DNA of 64,000 nt from Helianthus annuus (lineage: Eukaryota > Streptophyta > Magnoliopsida > Asterales > Asteraceae). The first letter of the stretch is position 1; each line of letters opens with the position of its first letter. Positions 56,446 to 64,000 of this stretch are shown piece after piece. The translations under genes were made by a program, and so were the position numbers. The DNA is taken from the NCBI RefSeq assembly GCF_002127325.2, contig NC_035444.2, positions 77,621,392 to 77,685,391 on the forward strand, in the 5' to 3' direction. The notes beneath the pieces were generated by a model. That model was not told where the DNA came from, searched no databases, and was given only the letters and a program-made list of their open reading frames with translations.

Positions 56446-57090
56446 CAACGTGAAACCAGGGTGTCAAAGAAAGAATCTCGGGACCGCAACTAGACCGAGA
56501 TCACCAAGTCGCCAAGCGACGTCCTCCTTACGGACGCACAGTATCTGCGACCAGCCCAACCAATGAAGTCCAAGAAAAATCAGGATCTCACACTCTATTG
56601 TGAGTATCACAAGGACCAGGGCTATACAACAAACAGCTGCATTAGTCTCTGACTGGAGATTGAGCGAGTCCTAAATGAGGAGAAACTACAACATCTGTTG
56701 CCAGGCGCACAAAAAGCAACCAAGCGCATCACCCCCCACAACGAGGGCACCTCCACGGGTAAGAGGACCATGTACGTGGCCTCAACCCATATGATCAATG
56801 GAGGAAAAGGAAGGTCGCGCAAGGCGACAAGAAGACCGGACAATGACTGGAAAGATGAGCAAGTTGTCTTTCCAAAAGTCCGAGGACCGCGCGACAGGCG
56901 CGCCATCGTCATTACAGGCCACCTGGCTCACTACTGCACCGAGCGCTTATTCATTGACCCGGGCAGCACTTCTGACATCATATACGAGCAGTGCTTCAAC
57001 CAGTTCGATCAAGAGGACAAGGATCGGTTGCAAGCAATGGACTGCCCTTTGGCCGGGTTCGTAGGGGAGACCGTTTTCCCCCTAGGTTAA
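56446..57090 (+). pseudogene. Element C gag tail and protease
   Basis: Resumes after element D. The frame has LTLYCEYHKDQGYTTNSC (the CEYH-type zinc motif of Tat gag), with stops near 56494 and at about 56650, and then the aspartic protease with LFIDPGSTSDIIYEQCF and PLAGFVGETV. TAA at 57088-57090 interrupts the frame where related elements read on. Confidence 0.82.
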
Positions 57091-59017
57091 ATCACTTTTC
57101 CTGTGCGCCTCACCAACGTAAGGCACACACGAACGGAGGAGGTAAACTTCATGGTCTTACCTCACACCTCCAAATATGACGTGTTTCTCAGGAGAGAATC
57201 CCAAGGCGACTTCAACATGATTACGTCTGTACCCCACTCTGCTATCGGTTTCCTAACCGAAACAGGGGTCGCGATAATCTATGCACGTAGAGACGTCATG
57301 TTGTCGGACGAACTGCGTCCGACCAAGACAGCAATGCCTACCCCCAACAACCAACCAGAAAAATGGGTTCTCAACGCAAGATACCCAGACCAAAAGGTCA
57401 CGTTGGGTCACGCCTTGTCCCCCAACATCATAGCGCACCTGAAGCAGCTCCTCTTCAGGAACCAGGATATTTTTGCGTGGACATCCGCAGACATGACTGG
57501 GGTCCCACGCGAAATTGCGCAACATTTCTTGAATACCTTGCCAGGTATCAAGCCGGTGATCCAAGGCCAACGCCACCTTGGATCCGCAAAGAACCAGGCG
57601 ATGCATGAGCATGTCAAAGAGTTGCTCTCCGCAGGCATCCTGCGGGAAGTTAAGTACCAGACTTGGTTGTCCAACCCAGTCATGGTAGAGAAACCATTCG
57701 GGGGCTGGCGCATGTGCGTCGATTATAAAGACCTCAACAAAGCCTGTCCCAAGGATTGTTACGCACTTCCAGAGATTGACGAAAAGGTCGATAACCTTGC
57801 CTCATTTCGATGGCAGTGCTTCCTCGATTGTTACAAAGGCTACCACCAGGTACAGATGGCAATCGAGGACGAAGACAAAACGACATTTCGCGCACCTACC
57901 GGGAATTACTGCTATACAAAAATGTCGTTCGGGTTGCGCAACGTAGGCCCAACCTATCAAAAGCTGATGAATGACACTTTTCGCGGGCAAATCAGCAAAA
58001 GTGTCGAAATCTATATGGACGACCTGGTCGTCATGAGCATGGAGGAGGATACCATGCTCATCGATCGAAAGAACATTCCAAACTCTGCGAAGCGTCAATA
58101 TGAAGCTCAACCCAGGGAAATGCTCGTTTGGAATGGAAGAAGGCAAATTCCTTGGATTTATCGTAACCAAAAATGGATTCAAGGTAAACCCGGAAAAAGT
58201 TCAGGCGATCGAGCGCATGCCATCGCCCTCCACGATGAAAGAGATGCAACGACTAGCCGGAAGGCTAGGCGCACTAAACAGATTCTTGGCCAATCATGTA
58301 GCTAAGTCTTATCCTTTCATCAAGACCCTGCGAAACTGTCTTAAGAAAGAACAATTCCAATGGACCGCAGAGGCCGAAGACGCTTTCCGGGAGATGAAAG
58401 AATGTTTGATACAACTCCCAACTCTAACCTCACCACGCAAAGGTGAACCACTTATCTTATACCTATCCGCCGCAGACAACGCGGTAGGCGCGGTACTAAT
58501 AGTGGAGCGAGAGGGAGTTCAAACACCCATCTACTATATCAGCAAGATGCTCAACAACCCAAAGACAAGATATTCCATCATGGAAAACATGGTGCTAGCA
58601 CTAGTACACGCGTCAAGACGGTTGCGACGTTACTTCTCAAACCACGTCATCACGTTGTTAATCAACTACAGGATTGGCCCGATCCTATCCAAACCTTACA
58701 TCTCTGGGAGATTAGCAAAATGGGCAATTGAGCTGGGCGCGCACACGCTGAACTATAAGTCGCGCCCTGCGATCAAAGGCCAAGTCCTAGCTGATTTCGT
58801 TGCTGAAGTACCGGCAAATCGCATCCAGGAATGCGAAGAAGAACAAAACCCTGCACCACCACCATCCTCCTCAGAAACCTGGGCACTATTCACCGATGGT
58901 GCATCCAACGAGGATGGTGCAGGTGCAGGTCTGCGACTCGTAAGCCCCGATGGCCAAGAGCTAACCTACGCAATTCGCCTCGACTTCAGAAGCAGAAACA
59001 ACGAGGCAGAGTATTAG
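57091..59017 (+). pseudogene. Element C reverse transcriptase, RNase H and start of second RNase H
   Basis: The first frame (to about 58070) has the RT fingers MCVDYKDLNKACPKDCYALP, the palm FLDCYKGYHQVQM and the catalytic IYMDDLVV. A frameshift near 58070-58100 moves to a second frame with MKLNPGKCSFGMEEGKFLGF and the first RNase H (LYLSAADNAVGAVL, YISKML). After a linker, a second, archaeal-type RNase H begins (LFTDGASNEDGAGAGL, RSRNNEAEY), the hallmark of the Tat lineage. TAG at 59015-59017 follows NNEAEY. In the first RNase H, ADNAVG fits the Tat pattern. Confidence 0.9.
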
Positions 59018-60589
59018 GCTCTACTGGTAGGGCTACGTCTGGCAATCAAGCTCGGCGTGCAACATTTGGAAGCACAGGTCGACTCGTTGCAAGTGGCAGG
59101 GCAAGTGCGCGGTGATTATGCCGCAAAAGGGGATATCATGATCCTCTATCTCGAACAAGCCGTGCAACTGAAATCAAAATTCACTTCCTTCAATATCCGC
59201 CATATCAACAGAAGTGAAAACAAACCTACGGATGCACTGTCAAAACTCGCATCCACCAGCTTCCAACACCTGGCAAAGGAAATACGCATTGAGATTCTGC
59301 AAAATCCCTCAGTACCCCTACGCCAAGTCAACGTCATCCAGTATGTTACAACGTCCTGGATGTCACCAATCATTGCATACTTGCAATCAGGTGTTACTCC
59401 CGAAAGCAAGTCAGAGGCACGTAAGCTGCAATACAAAGCGTGCCATTATCAAATGGGAGACGGTATTCTATACCGTAAATCATACCTGGGGCCACTTTTA
59501 CGATGCGTCAACCCCCAAGATGCCACATATCTAGTCAAAGAAATACACGAAGGACTATGCGGCATTCACGCGGGCCCATTCATGGTGGTGGCCAAAATCA
59601 TGAACGCCGGGTACTACTGGCCCGGCATGCACCTGGATGCGGTCAAGATCTTACGCAAGTGTTTCAATTATCAGCGGTACGCTCCCAAAACCTTGCGTCC
59701 CAAGAACAATCTGATTCCCATCACCACCGCATGGCCTTTCCAAAAATGGGCAATCGATGTGGTGGGACCATTCCCAGACGCACCAGGTGCAGTGGAATTT
59801 ATCATAGTGGCTGTGGATTACTTCACCAAATGGGTAGAGGCAAAACCACTCGCCTCAACGACCGCTATGATAACAAAGAAATTCATTTGGGAACATATCA
59901 TCTGCCATTTCGGTCTACCGATGTGCATCGTTACCGACAACGGCACCAACTTTGCTGCCGACGAATTTCAAAAATGGCTAGAAGAACTACATATTGAACA
60001 CATATTCTCCTCAGTGGCACATCCGCAAGGGAATGGCCAAGTTGAGAGTATCAATAAAAGTCTAGTCGAAGGCATCAAAGCACGGTTGGGGATAGCCAGA
60101 AGCGGTTGGGTCGATGAGCTCCCAAGCATCTTATGGGCCCATTGGACAAGCCCAAAAACAAGCAACGGTGAGACACCCTTCAGCCTCGACTATGGCTCAA
60201 AAGAAGTGATCCATACCGAAGTAGGTCTCCCCTCGCCCAGAATGTTGGCTATCGAAAAGATAGACAACAATGAGGAACGCAAGTTTGACTTGGACCTCTT
60301 GGAAGAAAGGCGTGAAAACGCTGCAATCAACGAGGCCAAGTACAAATCCAAGCTTGAAAAGTACTACAACTCACGCGTAAGCGTTTGTACTTTTTACCCA
60401 GGAGACTACGTTTTTCGCGACAATGAAGCATCCAACGCTGAGCGCCTAGGGAAACTTGCCCCCAAGTGGGAAGGACCTTACCTCATCCAAGAGGTCTTGG
60501 GCAAAGGCGCGTATATGCTGCAAACATTAGAAGGCGAACCTATCACACATACATGGAATGCACAACAACTTCGACACTGTTTCATGTAA
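59018..60589 (+). pseudogene. Element C second RNase H C-terminus and integrase
   Basis: Frame-continuous after the stop at 59015: ALLVGLRLAIKLG, INRSENKPTDALSKLAS (second RNase H end), then integrase. The zinc region reads HAGPFMV-WPGM-CFNYQRYAP, where the second zinc cysteine is replaced. The core has AIDVVGP, TDNGTNF and GNGQVESINKS with the catalytic D, D and E. The C-terminus has GDYVFRDNEAS and KWEGPYLIQEVLGKGAYML and ends HCFM at 60589. From 59057 on there is no stop. Confidence 0.9.
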
Positions 60590-61226
60590 GCCATGTTTTA
60601 CATTTTCATGTAACCTATCGGGCCGCATGCCATGTGCAAATAAAATAAACGAACGATTCAATGCAATATTGTTTGTTACCACTATTAAATATGCGTGTTA
60701 CACTTTGCGGTATCTACAAAAACAGATTGGAAAAATCTTCATTCGCGATACCCACACAAAGTGGTAACCACACGCAAATATTGTAATAGGCCAGCAAAGG
60801 CAAAACATTAAGTGTCTATCCGGCCGGATACACATACACGGTTTTTACAAAACCCACACAATTCCTAAACCCTTACGGTATAAACACAGGAATTGACCAA
60901 TACTCATACAACAGAAGTATAGAGTATACTCGACTGCGCTTTACAAGCCAACAGAGTCACCCATCTATGCGCTCACACAGAAAATAAAAGTTTTTTTTTT
61001 TGAGCCGCACATACTTGCATATCACCTAGATATGCAAAAGGCAAATTCAGACTTGATACTATTTATAATAACATTAACTCATACACATTCAAACATGCAA
61101 GTAGTAAAAACACTTGTATAACTTAAACAAAAATAGAAGCTTTATATTCAACAATTCTTACACCTACGCGGTGTATAAGGGATTTACATAAAGTTCTAAA
61201 GGAAACAAAAAGGCACGCAGGCCAAC
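60590..61226. other. Spacer between element C pol and its antisense gene
   Basis: No gene. Between the converging pol and antisense frames there is AT-rich sequence with a T run (60990-61000). It would hold the 3' untranslated end of both transcripts. Confidence 0.5.
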
Positions 61227-63975
61227 CTAGTCTTCCTTTGTACCGCTGGTACCCGCGCCACCCTTGCCGTCACCAGCAGTTTCTTCCTCTCCCAATTCAT
61301 CATCATCACCATACAACAACCGCAAGCGGTCCACATAGTCTTCTTCGTCTAGGCATTTGTTAAGATCCTCAAGGGCGGAAATGGTCATATCGTTGTATGC
61401 TGCTAGCGCAGCAGCAAGACGCCCTTCGGTATCCACGCCATGGAACCCGGACCTTTCATCGGTATATTTGCCTTGGGCCAGAATATTCATATGACCGATG
61501 CAGTGATTGTAACCAGCTTTAAAATCAGCATCCCGAGCACGCATCCTAATCAGATCTACACCAGTTGCGTTCTTAGGTGCATCAAGAATAGCCTTAACAA
61601 TCTGCAAAAGCACAAGCAATAAGGTTATCACAGGCAAACCTAAACAAAAGCAAAGACACCAGGTACTTACATGCACAATATCGTGATCACGCATCCACTC
61701 GCGATCATCCTTGAGCTCATTGAATGCAGAAACGAGGCCATCCCTAGCCTCAGCAACCTCCCTGGCCCGCGCTTCAGCTTCATTTGCACGGGCAGTAACC
61801 TCCGCAAGCATGGTCACACGGTTCTGCACTTCAGCCTTTCAAACGACAAAGAAAACACAAGTATATATACAAATTGTTAAACATACTTGTGAGAACAATC
61901 TATAAATTCAACAGGAAAGGCAACTCATACCTGGAGGCCCCCAACAGTCTGGTTTAAGTGGGTGCGATCAACATTCACTTCTTCAAGGGCCTTGGCAACA
62001 CGGGCCCCCGCCTCTTTGGCCTCTTCAAGAGCCTTTGCGGCCCGGGTCCCTGCCTCTTTGGCCTCTTCAAGAGCCTTTACAGCCTGGGCCTCCGCCACCT
62101 TGGTCTTACTAGCAACCGCCTCTGTCGTGGCCTTATCCTTAACCAAAGCAGCATTCACTGCCTTGACATTGGTCAGATCCTGACGAAGATAAAACAGTTT
62201 TTCATTCTGTTTCGCCCAAGATTCTTTCCAGCTCTTGCGCTCGTCAGAAAGTGTTTCTTTCCAACTCTTGCGCTCATCAGAAAGTAACTTGGCAAGGGTA
62301 TGAACCTGTTTAAGACCAGCAGCTGCAGCCCACTCCTCGGTCTGCTTATGCTGCTCAAAGGCAGCCTTATCCTTTTTGAGCTGCTCCGCACCCTCACGAG
62401 CAGCCTTCACCAACTCTTCTGCCTCAGCCCGCAAGCGGGCAGTTTCCTCCTCTCTGCGCCCTAGCACCTTGTAATCTTCCATAATGGCATTCGCCACTAT
62501 GGAACTCCCCACAAGCATGGAAGAGAATTGGTTGATACAGAGCTCACGGGGCAAGGCACATGCACGGTTAACTTCAAACGGAGTGCCCAAGCCACTCAAA
62601 ATTTCCTTACAAGCAGAAGGGTCACTTGAAATATCATCCCGGGGTCGGTGGTAGCTCGTACCTCGATCTTCCGTGTAGGTGCAGAAGTAAAACTCCAATT
62701 CAAACTCCCCAGGCTGAATAGGAGTCCCTTCAAAACTCGCGCCCCCAGAAGCAGAACCGGAGGCCTTCTCAGCAATAGGAGATTTGTGCTTTTCAGCATC
62801 GGACTGTTGTTTCTCCCCATCAGACTTTTGCTTCTCAGCATCCGAAAACCTCAGATTCAGATCATCAGTATCATTCGGGGTGATCAGATTATCATAAGAA
62901 TCAACAGTATCAAAAATCTGAGCCGCAGTCTTCTCCCCAGTACCCTCTGCCTGCACCGAAGGCTCAGGTACCACCTTGACAAAAAGAGTTGTAAATTCCT
63001 TATTAACCCTCGTATCCGCAGCCGTGGCACGCGGGGGAGAAGGAGGAGCATCAAACAAAGAAGAGAAGTCCTCTTGTTGCGGTTCTGCAAACAAAAAAGC
63101 AATAAGCATCAGATACAAGTTACAACTGCAAACACTTGCAAGGTTATAAAACACGCACCAGCTGCAACCACAGGTTTTTTTTGCAAGACAGCAGCCATCT
63201 GTTTTATCTGTATCCTCGGACGCTTCTTCTCACCAGCATCAGCAGCTTTCTCCTCTGGTTTTCTCTTCTTATCAGCAGGTTTAGAACCCACAGTGGAACC
63301 ACCTGCAGCCGCACCACTACCTGGAACACCCAAACCCTCAAGGGTGTCAGATACTACCACGTAATCGGTATATCTGCGGTAACAAGAACGAGAGATACAT
63401 GCCGCTTGTGGCACCAAAGAAGGTACAGTAGTAGCCTCAGGTTTTTTCTTACCGCGACCCCGCGCGGGCTTCTCTACATGCTTCTTCTCCGCATGTTTCT
63501 TGGGAGCGGCCTTCGCCTCAAACTTTCCCAAGGCCCCAAGATTACCAGCGTTTAAACAATTAAGCAATCAAATACCAAGGGTGAACTCCCGAACAAAGCA
63601 ATTACAAAGGCTATAAATCATACCTTTGCCTTGTGGCAATGGTGCATTCAGCACCCCGCGTTCAGGAACGCGGAAATTACCAACAATCTCAAGGTTATAA
63701 CCTTCACGTTCCCCGCACGGACGTAACTTAACCTTGCCCTCGAAGTCCGGAGCAAACATCCTCCACAGGGCAACGTCCTCTGATAATACACATATAAAGT
63801 CAGTAACACACATAGACGTAAGGAAACCGCACAACAGGGAGAGTACTTACCACCATTCTCACGCACAACGGGCCTTGCCCTCCTATCAAGCCTGCTCAAC
63901 ATCATCCGCAGCACCCACAACTGCGAGTTGTCCAGCTTCTTGAGCTCAATGGGTTTTGTTTTGGTCAAAAATTAC
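61227..63975 (-). CDS. Multi-exon antisense gene of element C (putative gypsy-type transposase-like protein), 5' end off window
   Basis: At least six minus-strand exons with GT-AG borders: 63851 to about 63975, 63624-63779, about 63160-63520, 61931-63084, 61671-61835 and 61227-61601; introns are 69-95 nt where both borders are clear. The product starts off-window, then has KLDNSQLWVLRMMLSRLDRR, FAPDFEGKVKLRPCGE, a Lys/Pro-rich basic segment (RGRGKKKPEATT, KKRKPEEKAADAGEKKRPR), an acidic stretch, CKEILSGLGTPFEVNRACA, a long coiled coil of KALEEAKEAG repeats, and an acidic C-terminus. From recall it matches the Pfam family named putative gypsy-type transposon (PF04195), common in Tat elements of Asteraceae. 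Its function is unknown. The acceptor of the third exon is uncertain. No stop was seen within the exons. Confidence 0.75.
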
Positions 63976-64000
63976 CTAAGCAATTTAGTGATCAAATTAG

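Larger units (their letters stand above)
37582..64000 (+). mobile_element. Element C: decayed Tat-lineage Ty3/gypsy, incomplete at right
   Basis: 5' LTR, primer-binding site, gag, protease, RT, two RNase H domains, integrase and an antisense gene, in the order of Tat (Retand/Ogre-type) elements. The 3' LTR is beyond 64000. Elements B and D inserted in its gag region, with clean TSDs. Many nonsense codons and frameshifts show that this copy is inactive. Confidence 0.87.

Noticed and set aside
62648..63364. Long plus-strand open frame opposite the antisense gene
   Set aside because: It is rich in Arg/Leu/Ser and is the mirror of the coiled-coil exon, without splice or domain support.
61227..63975. 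Independent host gene rather than part of element C
   Set aside because: It sits where Tat elements carry their antisense ORF, no LTR separates it from pol, and the coiled-coil protein type is the one I associate with such elements. Only the missing 3' LTR leaves doubt.

Overview
The window is plant nuclear DNA made almost entirely of nested transposable elements. No intact single-copy host gene was found. The polyprotein families (chromodomain-type Ty3/gypsy, Tat-lineage gypsy with a second RNase H, SIRE-type copia), the hAT and PIF/Harbinger debris and the Helitron point to a large-genome dicot. The copia extra ORF and the LTR styles resemble those I know from Asteraceae; that family-level guess rests on recall, not on a search.

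Layout, left to right. (1) 1-2305: start of a minus-strand gypsy element E (primer-binding site and 5' LTR), inserted in the integrase of an older plus-strand gypsy element F, whose pol tail and 3' LTR fill 2306-5149. (2) 5150-7091 and 16956-19745: a broken extra ORF of a probable copia element (G), split by element A. (3) 7092-16955: element A, a 9,864-bp Tekay-like gypsy element with two 2,425-bp LTRs, TSD AATGT and one nonsense codon in pol. (4) 20217-32902: a solo LTR (H, TSD GTAGC) interrupted by an 11,342-bp minus-strand Helitron (21420-32761). The Helitron carries exons of a receptor-like kinase and other gene pieces, and was itself hit by a SINE, a foldback element, two hAT-type MITEs and two solo LTRs. 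(5) 32903-37581: intergenic DNA with a PIF/Harbinger ORF1 pseudogene, two foldback MITEs and a SINE-like retroposon. (6) 37582-64000: a decayed Tat-lineage gypsy element C running off the window. Its gag region holds element B (39049-48698, minus strand, an apparently intact Tekay-like gypsy, TSD ACCAC) and element D (49592-56440, minus strand, a copia derivative reduced to gag and a protease scrap, TSD ACGCC). C ends in the window with a multi-exon antisense gene (61227 to beyond 63975).

Insertion ends are supported by exact target-site duplications for A, B, D, H, both solo LTRs, two small elements and a SINE. Visible LTR differences make A and B very young (about six substitutions each over 2.3-2.4 kb) and D older.

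Most notable patterns: (a) clusters of short near-palindromes in almost every LTR family here, with one core (GGTTGCGASTCGCAACC and variants) shared between gypsy elements A, B, E and copia element D; (b) a GT-AG intron at the same codon in the gag of A and B; (c) the Helitron with captured kinase exons and a 78-bp relative made of little more than its termini; (d) the spliced antisense gene inside element C.
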